Shown one piece after another: positions 1 to 6,259 of a DNA stretch of 8,035 nucleotides (positions within the stretch are counted from its first letter, which is position 1; each line of letters starts with the position of its first letter). Both the position numbers and the translations under genes were made by a program. The notes below the pieces were generated by a model, which worked only from the letters and a program-made list of their open reading frames with translations, searched no databases and had not been told where the DNA came from. This DNA comes from Piscirickettsiaceae bacterium (lineage in GTDB: Bacteria; Pseudomonadota; Gammaproteobacteria; Nitrosococcales; Methylophagaceae): NCBI GenBank assembly GCA_030627065.1, contig DAOUSV010000065.1, forward strand, positions 1-8,035. The letters are read 5' to 3'.

Positions 1-245
1 TCGCTAATTAATTCTTGTGCAGCACGTTTAGTTCCTACAAAAAGGATACGACCTTTTTTAGACGCTAATTTGCCTACAAAATTTAATGCATCGTTAAACA
101 TTGGTAAGCTGTGCTCAAGATTTAAGATATGGATATTATTACGTTTACCGAAAATATATGGACCCATTTTAGGGTTCCAGTAACGCGTTTGGTGACCAAA
201 GTGAACACCTGCTTCAAGCATTTGGCGCATTGTTGTTTTTGCCAT
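1..245 (-). CDS. rpsB: 30S ribosomal protein S2, N-terminal part (runs off left edge)
   Basis: S2 binds the head/body junction of the small ribosomal subunit and is needed to load S1. The 81 residues visible start MAKTTMRQMLEAGVHFGHQT and continue with the RYWNPKMGPYIFGKRN and FVGTKRAAQ segments that are almost invariant in bacterial S2. The rest (about 160 residues) lies outside the window. The ATG at 243-245 is fixed by the conserved N-terminus; an AGGTAG-type ribosome binding site lies about 9 nt upstream. The gene is transcribed away from map, as in enterobacteria, where tsf normally follows. Nothing is odd in the visible part. Confidence 0.97.
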   Translation of the reverse strand, partial: MAKTTMRQMLEAGVHFGHQTRYWNPKMGPYIFGKRNNIHILNLEHSLPMFNDALNFVGKLASKKGRILFVGTKRAAQELIS

Positions 246-371
246 TTTCAATTCTACCTTTTAATTAAAGTGGGGTTAAACCTCCACACACCCCAAGTAT
301 CGACTATACTGACAAGCAGTTAGCACCCCGAAACTTGTGTCGGTGCATGTGTGATTTTTGCCTAAATAGGC
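246..371 (-). promoter_or_regulatory. rpsB 5' leader with alternative hairpins, probable S2 autoregulatory RNA
   Basis: About 125 nt separate the predicted transcription start from the rpsB ATG. Three pairings are visible on the minus strand: a GCACC/GGTGC hairpin (323-346), a longer-range CACACA/TGTGTG pairing (348-353 with 285-290) that encloses it, and a GTGG-GG/CC-CCAC hairpin (270-287) just before the ribosome binding site. The last two share bases 285-287, so they exclude each other. In enterobacteria the rpsB leader is a conserved structure through which S2 represses its own translation; the RNA once named t44/tff corresponds to this leader. That this leader works the same way is inferred from position and structure. 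Confidence 0.65.
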
Positions 372-377
372 GCGCAT

Positions 378-406
378 TTTATACCATAAAACAAGTTCAA
401 TAACAA
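378..406 (-). promoter_or_regulatory. sigma-70 promoter of rpsB, extended -10 with GC-rich discriminator
   Basis: On the minus strand TTGTTA (401-406), a 17-nt spacer and TATAAA (378-383) form a good sigma-70 promoter. TG one base before the -10 makes it an extended -10 promoter. The discriminator that follows is GCGCGCC, a GC-rich stretch typical of ribosomal promoters under stringent (ppGpp/DksA) control. Transcription should start near 371. Confidence 0.8.
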
Positions 407-502
407 TGAAAATAATGATCCCCGTATTATTAAGCTTTGTTGTTTTTATCAAATTACGGCACACTATCAACATCAAATACTCAGTTAGGAACATTCTCAA
501 TC

Positions 503-1270
503 ATGGCAGTTAGCATTAAAACGACAGATGAAATTGTAAAAATGCGTGTAGCAGGAAAGTTAGCAGCTCAAGTGCTCACGATGATTACGCCTCACGTAGT
601 CGCCGGCATTACTACTGATGAACTCAATACGATTTGCCATGACTATATGGTTAATGAGCAAGAGACTATTCCCGCACCGTTAAACTATCACGGCTTCCCC
701 AAGTCTATTTGCACCTCGGTCAATCATGTTATTTGCCACGGTATTCCTGGAACAAAGAAACTAAAAGAAGGTGATATTATCAATGTTGATATTACCGTTA
801 TTAAAGATGGTTATCACGGTGATACCAGTATGATGTTTCATATTGGTAAAACATCCATTATCGCCCAACGCTTAAGTGCTAATGCTCGTGAAGCCATGCT
901 TCTCGGTATTAAACTAGTCAAACCTGGTATTCAATTAGGTGATATTGGTCATGCAATTCAGACCCATGCTGAAGCACAAAACTTTTCCGTTGTTCGTGAA
1001 TATTGTGGCCATGGCATAGGCAAAGTATTTCATGAAGATCCACAAGTATTACATTACGGCAAACCTCATACAGGATTAACCTTAGAAGCAGGTATGACAT
1101 TCACTATTGAACCAATGATTAATGCTGGAAAACAACAGATTAAACAGCTGCCCGACAACTGGACGGTAGTGACTAAAGATCGCTCTTTATCTGCACAGTG
1201 GGAACATACAATTTTAGTGACTAACGATGGTTTTGAAATCCTCACATTACGTGATGATGAGAGCATTTAA
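503..1270 (+). CDS. map: Methionine aminopeptidase, type I
   Basis: This metalloenzyme removes the initiator Met from nascent proteins when the second residue is small. The 255 residues align end to end with the E. coli enzyme (264 aa). All expected residues are visible: substrate-binding H79, metal ligands D96, D107, H170, E203 and E234, and H177. There is no N-terminal extension, so it is the short type Ia form. The start at ATG 503 (MAVSIKTTDEI) matches the family N-terminus; a TTG further upstream in the same frame would add 22 unsupported residues. AGGA at 487-490 is a ribosome binding site with a rather long 12-nt spacing. It diverges from rpsB and is followed by glnD after one codon, so the two are almost certainly co-transcribed. 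I see no strong promoter for it. Confidence 0.97.
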   Translation: MAVSIKTTDEIVKMRVAGKLAAQVLTMITPHVVAGITTDELNTICHDYMVNEQETIPAPLNYHGFPKSICTSVNHVICHGIPGTKKLKEGDIINVDITVIKDGYHGDTSMMFHIGKTSIIAQRLSANAREAMLLGIKLVKPGIQLGDIGHAIQTHAEAQNFSVVREYCGHGIGKVFHEDPQVLHYGKPHTGLTLEAGMTFTIEPMINAGKQQIKQLPDNWTVVTKDRSLSAQWEHTILVTNDGFEILTLRDDESI

Positions 1271-1273
1271 CCG

Positions 1274-3886
1274 GTGACAAACTCACTACTCTCACTGTGG
1301 GAGATTGACAATAACATCACTCCTGACGCCGTTGCTGATAGTCAGTTTTATCAAAAAGCCCTGCAACGAGGACAAACTTACCTAAAAGAACAATTTGAAC
1401 AACAAGCTGATGTTGTTACCCTTATTCATCAACGTGCTTATTTTGTCGATCAAGTATTGAATGCCTTGTGGCAATATCATATTAACGATGATATTGCTAT
1501 TAGTTTACTCGCCGTAGGTGGTTATGGCCGAGGTGAACTTCATCCTTATTCTGATATTGATTTACTGGTATTACTTGATGAATCAATTTCTGAACATCCG
1601 CCACAAGCACTGTCAGACTTTCTCACGCAACTATGGGATATTGGGCTTGAAATTGGACACAGTGTACGGACAATTCAAGAGTGCCACCAGCAAGCAGAAA
1701 AGGATATTACGGTTGCCACTAACCTGCTTGAAACGCGTTTATTATACGGTAAAGACTCCTTATATTCTGAATTAAAGTTACTAACAGTTACTAATAAAAC
1801 ATGGGATACAGGTCGCTTTTATCAACAAAAAAAACAGGAACAACAGCAACGCCACTTAAAATATAACGACACAGCGAATAACCTAGAGCCTAATATTAAA
1901 GAAGCGCCCGGCGGTATGCGTGATTTGCAAGTTATCAACTGGGTGGCACAACAACATTTCGATGTGCAAAATAGCTACGGGCTAAATCAAAAAGGTTTTG
2001 TATCTAATGATGAATATGACACCTTATACAAGGCGCAGTGTTTTTTGTGGAAAGTTCGTTTTGCATTACATACTCAAGCTGGACGCAAGCAAGAAAAACT
2101 ACTCATCGACCACCAGCGTGAAATAGCAAAACAGTTAGGCTATCAAGACACCGAAAATAGGCTTGCTGTTGAAATCTTCATGAAGGACTATTACCTTTGC
2201 GCCCGCTCTATCGGTCAAATGAATGAGCTTCTTTTACAGCTATTTGAAGAGAACATTATCCTTGCTGATGAAGCGCGTGATATCAACCCAATTAACCGGC
2301 GCTTTCAGATCCACAATGGCTATATCGAGACCATCAACTCAGGTATCTTTGCCTTTTATCCCTATGCCATGCTCGAGCTATTCCTTATATTGCAACAGCA
2401 TCCGGAAATAAAAGGCGTTCGTGCTGACACTATTCGCCAGTTTTATGCTCATATTCATTTAATTGATAAACACTTTCGTTCAGATATTAAGAATCGTGCG
2501 TTATTTATGGAAATCATTCATCAACCTCATGGCCTTACCCATGAATTTAGACGAATGAATAAACTCGGAATTCTAGGGGCATATCTACCTGAATTTGGTC
2601 AGATTATTGGTCAAATGCAGCATGATCTTTTCCATATTTATACGGTTGATGAACACACTCTTTTTGTAGTCCGAAATATACGCCGATTTTCATGTCCTGA
2701 GTTCAAGGATGAATTTCCACTGTGCTCTGATATTTTCCACCAACTTCCCAAGCCAGAACTACTCTATATCGGAGGTTTATATCATGATATAGCCAAAGGT
2801 CGAGGAGGCAATCATAGTGAACTAGGTATGATTGATGCGGCTAAATTCTGTAAACAACATAGCTTAAGTGAATTTGATACCCAGACCGTGACATTCCTTG
2901 TCGGTCAACATCTCACCATGTCTGCCACAGCACAGAAATGTGATATTAATGATCCTGATGTTATTAAAACATTTGCTAATACTGTTAAAACAACTGAACG
3001 TCTAAATTATCTTTATCTACTTACCGTTGCTGATATTCGAGCAACCAATAATCAACTATGGAATGGCTGGCGAGACTCCTTATTACGGCAACTTTATAAC
3101 GCCACAAAACAATGGCTAGAACATAATGAAAAAATAGCAAAAAGTACGGCAGAGAAAAGTACACAACGACAACAACAAGCCCTGCAACAACTGGTGTTTC
3201 AATCTTTACAACAACAAAAAGTAGAACAACTTTGGCAACACTATGAGTCAGATTATTTTCTCCGTCACACCACCGATGAAATTGTTTGGCAAACCAAAAG
3301 TCGCTTGCAAAGCCCAACTACAACACTGATTAATATTCGCCCAAAAGATCAAGAAAACACGCTAGAGGTATTTATATACACTAAAGACCGCCCTAAAGTT
3401 TTTGCCGGAACAACCGCCGCACTAGAACGGCTCCAACTTGGTATTTTAGATGCCAAAATCAATGCCACATCTGATGGTTACACTCTTAATAGCTATATTG
3501 TGACCACCCCCGATCAACGTCATGACTTAATTATCTCGACGTTAGAAAAGCAACTGAATAATCTTGATGAAATCAAGGCCTACTGCCCAATTCTCACGCC
3601 AAGGACAATGACATTATTTGAAACAGAAACTGTGATTAAATTTCACACTAATGACCAACAACATCACACGGTCTTAGAGCTCAACACCCATGAACGCCCT
3701 GGACTTGTTTCAATAATTTCACAAGTATTCTTACAATGTGATATTAATCTGATTAATGCCAAGCTAACCTCATTAGGTGATCAAGTAGAAAATGTATTTT
3801 TTATTGCCGATAATGAACACAAGCCATTAAGTATAAAAAAACAATTATTATTAAAAGAGCAACTTATTGCAGGCCTTTCACACTAA
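1274..3886 (+). CDS. glnD: Bifunctional uridylyltransferase / uridylyl-removing enzyme (PII sensor GlnD)
   Basis: GlnD senses glutamine and adds or removes UMP on PII proteins (GlnB/GlnK), setting glutamine synthetase activity and the NtrBC response. The 870-residue length fits the family (E. coli 890). Domains in order: nucleotidyltransferase with GGYGRGELHPYSDIDLL at 82-98 (metal-binding D94 and D96); a helical linker with the NLEP and APGGMRDLQ motifs (203-219); an HD phosphohydrolase domain around 455-575 (VDEHT at 458-462, H504-D505, AKGRGGNHS); and two C-terminal ACT domains, about 697-770 and 798-868, which bind glutamine. The stretch at about 630-655 is glutamine-rich. The GTG start follows the map TAA after a single CCG codon in the same frame. 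No in-frame ATG occurs before residue 215, so GTG is the only sensible start; its ribosome binding site is weak (GATGAG within the end of map), suggesting translational coupling. Confidence 0.97.
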   Translation: MTNSLLSLWEIDNNITPDAVADSQFYQKALQRGQTYLKEQFEQQADVVTLIHQRAYFVDQVLNALWQYHINDDIAISLLAVGGYGRGELHPYSDIDLLVLLDESISEHPPQALSDFLTQLWDIGLEIGHSVRTIQECHQQAEKDITVATNLLETRLLYGKDSLYSELKLLTVTNKTWDTGRFYQQKKQEQQQRHLKYNDTANNLEPNIKEAPGGMRDLQVINWVAQQHFDVQNSYGLNQKGFVSNDEYDTLYKAQCFLWKVRFALHTQAGRKQEKLLIDHQREIAKQLGYQDTENRLAVEIFMKDYYLCARSIGQMNELLLQLFEENIILADEARDINPINRRFQIHNGYIETINSGIFAFYPYAMLELFLILQQHPEIKGVRADTIRQFYAHIHLIDKHFRSDIKNRALFMEIIHQPHGLTHEFRRMNKLGILGAYLPEFGQIIGQMQHDLFHIYTVDEHTLFVVRNIRRFSCPEFKDEFPLCSDIFHQLPKPELLYIGGLYHDIAKGRGGNHSELGMIDAAKFCKQHSLSEFDTQTVTFLVGQHLTMSATAQKCDINDPDVIKTFANTVKTTERLNYLYLLTVADIRATNNQLWNGWRDSLLRQLYNATKQWLEHNEKIAKSTAEKSTQRQQQALQQLVFQSLQQQKVEQLWQHYESDYFLRHTTDEIVWQTKSRLQSPTTTLINIRPKDQENTLEVFIYTKDRPKVFAGTTAALERLQLGILDAKINATSDGYTLNSYIVTTPDQRHDLIISTLEKQLNNLDEIKAYCPILTPRTMTLFETETVIKFHTNDQQHHTVLELNTHERPGLVSIISQVFLQCDINLINAKLTSLGDQVENVFFIADNEHKPLSIKKQLLLKEQLIAGLSH

Positions 3887-3897
3887 TCAAGGCCAAT

Positions 3898-3941
3898 AAA
3901 AAAGGCGTAAGCAACTTAGCTGCTTACGCCTCATAATTTTT
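3898..3941. terminator. Bidirectional rho-independent terminator between glnD and comEA
   Basis: GGCGTAAGCA (3904-3913) and TGCTTACGCC (3921-3930) form a perfect 10-bp stem with a 7-nt loop, extended by one A-T pair. On the minus strand the stem is followed directly by T6 (3903-3898), a strong terminator for the leftward comEA transcript. On the plus strand T5 (3937-3941) follows after TCATAA, a weaker terminator for map-glnD. It serves the two convergent units. Confidence 0.9.
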
Positions 3942-3955
3942 CCTAGAAAAATAGT

Positions 3956-4222
3956 CTATTCAACAGATAGCTGTTCCAGCCATTTAGCCACTTTCTTCTC
4001 ACCAATGCCTTTCACATTAACAAGATCTTCTAAACTTACAAATTCACCATTTTTTTCACGGTATGTAATAATCGCAGCAGCAGTTCCCTCTCCAATTCCT
4101 TTTACTTCAATCAACTCAGCTTTCGTTGCCGTATTTACATTGATTTTATCAGCAGCAAATGCAAGGCCCGTTGATAAAATTACTGCCATAAACAATGACA
4201 AAAATAACTTCTTAAAAATCAT
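3956..4222 (-). CDS. comEA: Small exported helix-hairpin-helix DNA-binding protein, ComEA family
   Basis: This is probably a periplasmic double-stranded-DNA-binding protein used in natural transformation to pull incoming DNA across the outer membrane. From the chosen start it has 88 residues: a signal peptide at 1-23 (basic MIFKK, hydrophobic core, cleavage after AFA), then INVNTATKAELIEVKGIG and a second repeat FVSLEDLVNVKGIG, giving two helix-hairpin-helix motifs with GIG turns at 42-44 and 72-74. The size matches the short ComEA proteins of gammaproteobacteria. Three in-frame ATGs lie close together (4237, 4228, 4222). I chose 4222 because GGAG sits 9 nt before it; this GGAG would lie inside the reading frame if 4237 were used and only 3 nt from 4228. 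E. coli YbaV is a similar protein of unproven role, so a function other than competence is possible. Confidence 0.88.
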   Translation of the reverse strand: MIFKKLFLSLFMAVILSTGLAFAADKINVNTATKAELIEVKGIGEGTAAAIITYREKNGEFVSLEDLVNVKGIGEKKVAKWLEQLSVE

Positions 4223-4272
4223 ATCCATATACTCCATTTTTTAATTAAACCACTTAAATAGTGGCTAGATAG

Positions 4273-4302
4273 AGCATAGTCTAATAACTACATCTTTGGC
4301 AA
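4273..4302 (-). promoter_or_regulatory. Candidate sigma-70 promoter of comEA
   Basis: On the minus strand TTGCCA (4297-4302), an 18-nt spacer and TATGCT (4273-4278) match the sigma-70 consensus at 5/6 and 4/6 positions. It is about 50 nt upstream of the comEA start. Between the two is a short hairpin, CCACT/AGTGG (4250-4264), followed by TTTAATT, which could be a weak terminator or attenuator. No CRP-like or ComR-like operator is obvious. Confidence 0.45.
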
Positions 4303-4401
4303 TAGTTTTCGTATGTGAACATTTCCTAATTACACTAACAATAGTATTATTTTGGGCTATACGCTCTGATTAATACAACCACTACAAGAATAGGATGAGC
4401 C

Positions 4402-4436
4402 AAATTAAAACAGTAATACGTGATAATTCATTACTG
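4402..4436 (-). terminator. Candidate terminator after rfbB
   Basis: On the minus strand CAGTAAT (4430-4436) pairs with ATTACTG (4411-4417), a 7-bp stem with a 12-nt loop, followed by TTTTAATTT (4402-4410). A wider AGCCAA/TTGGCT pairing encloses it. It begins about 20 nt after the rfbB stop. The stem is AT-rich, so termination may be incomplete. Confidence 0.5.
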
Positions 4437-4454
4437 CTTGGCTTTCTCTAATCG

Positions 4455-5513
4455 CTATTGTTGATAACTACCATCTTGTACGTGTTGACACCATGCCTGA
4501 TTATCTAAATACCACTGTACGGTTTTTCTCAATCCGCTTTCAAAGGTTTCTTGAGGTATCCAATCCAATTCTTTCGCTATTTTGCTGGCATCAATCGCAT
4601 ATCTAACATCATGACCCGCCCTATCCGTCACAAAGGTAATTAAGTCTTTATACTGCTTAACGCCTTCTGGCTTTTGGGGAGATAACTCTTCTAATAACTC
4701 ACAAATACTTTTTACTACATCAATATTTTGCTGTTCATTGTGGCCGCCAATATTATATGTTTCTGCTATATCACCTGTAGTTGCCACTAACACTAAGGCT
4801 CTGGCATGATCTTCAACATATAACCAGTCACGTATTTGATTACCTTTGCCATAAACAGGTAACGGTTTTCCAGCCAAGGCATTTAAAATCACTAAAGGAA
4901 TCAATTTTTCTGGAAAATGATACGGCCCATAATTATTAGAGCAGTTGGTAATAATTGTCGGCAATCCATACGTTCGCTGCCACGCTCTCACAAGGTGGTC
5001 AGAACTCGCCTTACTGGCTGAATATGGCGAGCTAGGTGCATAAGAGGTAGTTTCAGTGAACAAGTCATCAGTACCCTCGAGATCGCCATAAACTTCATCC
5101 GTAGATATATGATGAAAACGAAATGCTGATTTTTTCTCTGCTGATAACTCAGTCCAATACAAGCGAGCCTGTTCCAATAAAGTGTATGTGCCAATGATAT
5201 TAGTTTGAATAAACTCACCTGGACCATCAATTGAGCGATCCACATGTGATTCTGCAGCAAGATGCATAATGATGTCAGGTTGATACTGCTCAAATACACG
5301 CTTAATCTCTGTAGCATCACAAATATCAACCTGTTCAAATTGATAACGCTTATTATCTGCAATGTCTTTTAATGATTCTAAATTACCGGCATAGGTTAAT
5401 TTATCAACATTAACAACCTTTATATTTGTATTATTAATAAGGTGACGAATAACAGCAGAGCCAATAAACCCTGCACCGCCTGTGACTAATATTGTTGCTA
5501 TTTTATGTTCCAT
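4455..5513 (-). CDS. rfbB: dTDP-glucose 4,6-dehydratase (RmlB/RfbB)
   Basis: It converts dTDP-glucose to dTDP-4-keto-6-deoxyglucose, the second step of dTDP-L-rhamnose synthesis, in the cytoplasm with bound NAD. It is an extended short-chain dehydrogenase/reductase of 352 residues (E. coli 361; the C-terminus is a few residues shorter). Visible motifs: TGGAGFIG (11-18) of the Rossmann fold, HLAAESHVDRS, the catalytic T138-D139-E140 in STDEVYGD, the YSASK pair Y164/K168, and NCSNNYGPYHFPEKLIP. Similarity to the enterobacterial enzyme is high along the whole length. The ATG at 5511-5513 is preceded by AAGGGAAGA, a good ribosome binding site. It begins 15 nt after the mntA stop and is the last gene of the leftward rhamnose unit. 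A paralogue for another nucleotide sugar (such as RffG) cannot be excluded, but linkage to rfbC and rfbD supports the rhamnose role. Confidence 0.96.
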   Translation of the reverse strand: MEHKIATILVTGGAGFIGSAVIRHLINNTNIKVVNVDKLTYAGNLESLKDIADNKRYQFEQVDICDATEIKRVFEQYQPDIIMHLAAESHVDRSIDGPGEFIQTNIIGTYTLLEQARLYWTELSAEKKSAFRFHHISTDEVYGDLEGTDDLFTETTSYAPSSPYSASKASSDHLVRAWQRTYGLPTIITNCSNNYGPYHFPEKLIPLVILNALAGKPLPVYGKGNQIRDWLYVEDHARALVLVATTGDIAETYNIGGHNEQQNIDVVKSICELLEELSPQKPEGVKQYKDLITFVTDRAGHDVRYAIDASKIAKELDWIPQETFESGLRKTVQWYLDNQAWCQHVQDGSYQQ

Positions 5514-5528
5514 TCTTCCCTTATTTTT

Positions 5529-5849
5529 CTATCTTTGATGCGAGTAAAAAACGTTTCCAACTCGACTAATATGTTCAAGTAGTTGCTTATTATCAATATG
5601 ATTATAGAGTGAAAGATCAAACTTATAAGGTAACATTATATCGTCCAATTTTGACTCAAGCTGATTCAATTCCTGCCATGAACAATTACCCAAAATAGTC
5701 AGATCAATATCAGACCCCGCCTTATAGGTTCCCTTTGCCCTTGAGCCATAGATAATAACCTTATCAATATTCTCCTGCTGATGCAGAACCCGTTTTATTT
5801 TGTCATAATCAACTTGGCTTAAACCAAATAATGCTGTCAAATCATCCAT
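5529..5849 (-). CDS. mntA: MntA-type minimal nucleotidyltransferase antitoxin (HI0073-like)
   Basis: A 106-residue minimal nucleotidyltransferase of the DNA polymerase beta fold. IIYGSRAKG followed by GSDIDLTIL gives the GSx10DxD signature (G35, S36, D47, D49), and D78 in YKFDLSLY is the likely third metal ligand. In the Shewanella HepT/MntA pair this enzyme inactivates the HEPN toxin by transferring AMP residues to a tyrosine in the toxin's Rx4HxY motif; HI0073 of Haemophilus is a short homologue like this one. It starts at ATG 5847-5849, which overlaps the end of hepT by 8 nt (ATGGATGA). There is no proper ribosome binding site, only an A-rich run, so translation probably depends on that of hepT. 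It ends 15 nt before rfbB. It is not a sugar-phosphate nucleotidyltransferase, having none of the RmlA motifs. The symbol is by family analogy. Confidence 0.85.
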   Translation of the reverse strand: MDDLTALFGLSQVDYDKIKRVLHQQENIDKVIIYGSRAKGTYKAGSDIDLTILGNCSWQELNQLESKLDDIMLPYKFDLSLYNHIDNKQLLEHISRVGNVFYSHQR

Positions 5850-6255
5850 TTTTTTTCATCAATTCGAATACATGTTTGAGGGCTTCAAAACCCTCAAAAT
5901 AACGCTCATTAATAGCCTTAACAATAACATTAACAGTTTCTTCATTATAACTATGCACAGTTCTATTTCTATCTTGTAACATATCCATCCACAACTGCCC
6001 GTCAGCAATCAACTCTGACTTATAACTTTCTCTTATCGTATCTCTAGAGCCAACGATATTATCAACACCTTGCCACTGTAAATAATCTTTCAGCACATTC
6101 CACCCTAACTCATACGTAAACTCAAAAGCCTGGATCACCCCCTGTTTCTCTAGGTCAGAAAGACCACGCTTCCGCATCAACTGCACCGCTTGCTCTAGCT
6201 GAAACAATGCCTTCTTATAATTATCAAACCGCTGTAGCCATCGAATATCATCCAT
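5842..6255 (-). CDS. hepT: HepT-type HEPN toxin / HI0074-family nucleotidyltransferase partner
   Basis: An all-helical 137-residue protein of the HI0074 family (nucleotidyltransferase substrate-binding protein), a branch of the HEPN fold. The central signature FEFTYELGWNVLKDYL and the C-terminal RNRTVHSY are visible. The latter is Rx4HxY with R96, H101 and Y103: R and H are the catalytic pair of HEPN RNases, and the Tyr is the residue AMPylated by MntA in the Shewanella system. All key residues are present, so the toxin looks intact. A TTG at 6270 would add five residues and overlap rfbD. I chose ATG 6253-6255 because GAGGG lies 9 nt before it, within the rfbD end. It begins 4 nt after the rfbD stop and overlaps mntA by 8 nt. 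RNase activity is inferred; HI0074 itself was described only as a partner of HI0073. Confidence 0.85.
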   Translation of the reverse strand: MDDIRWLQRFDNYKKALFQLEQAVQLMRKRGLSDLEKQGVIQAFEFTYELGWNVLKDYLQWQGVDNIVGSRDTIRESYKSELIADGQLWMDMLQDRNRTVHSYNEETVNVIVKAINERYFEGFEALKHVFELMKKNG

Positions 6256-6259
6256 CAGT

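Noticed and set aside
440..467. Possible map promoter TTGTTT-16 nt-CACTAT
   Set aside because: The -10 matches only 3 of 6 positions; too weak to list, although map must have a promoter in this gap.
276..500. Leftward 74-codon open frame in the rpsB-map gap
   Set aside because: It lies across the rpsB promoter and leader, has no plausible ribosome binding site, and its peptide is unremarkable.
437..502. TTG start giving a 22-residue N-terminal extension of Map
   Set aside because: The family N-terminus begins at ATG 503 and the extra residues match nothing known in type Ia enzymes.
3021..3317. Leftward 98-codon open frame inside glnD
   Set aside because: It is antisense to the glutamine-rich part of GlnD; its valine- and leucine-rich product is what repeated CAA codons give in reverse.
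4223..4237. Upstream ATGs (4237, 4228) as comEA start
   Set aside because: The GGAG site lies within or too near these starts, and the signal peptide is more typical when begun at MIFKK.
5529..5849. MntA as a replacement for the missing RmlA nucleotidyltransferase
   Set aside because: It is a 106-residue polymerase-beta-type enzyme with GSx10DxD, lacks the RmlA GGxGTRL-type pyrophosphorylase motif, and is adjacent to its known HEPN partner.
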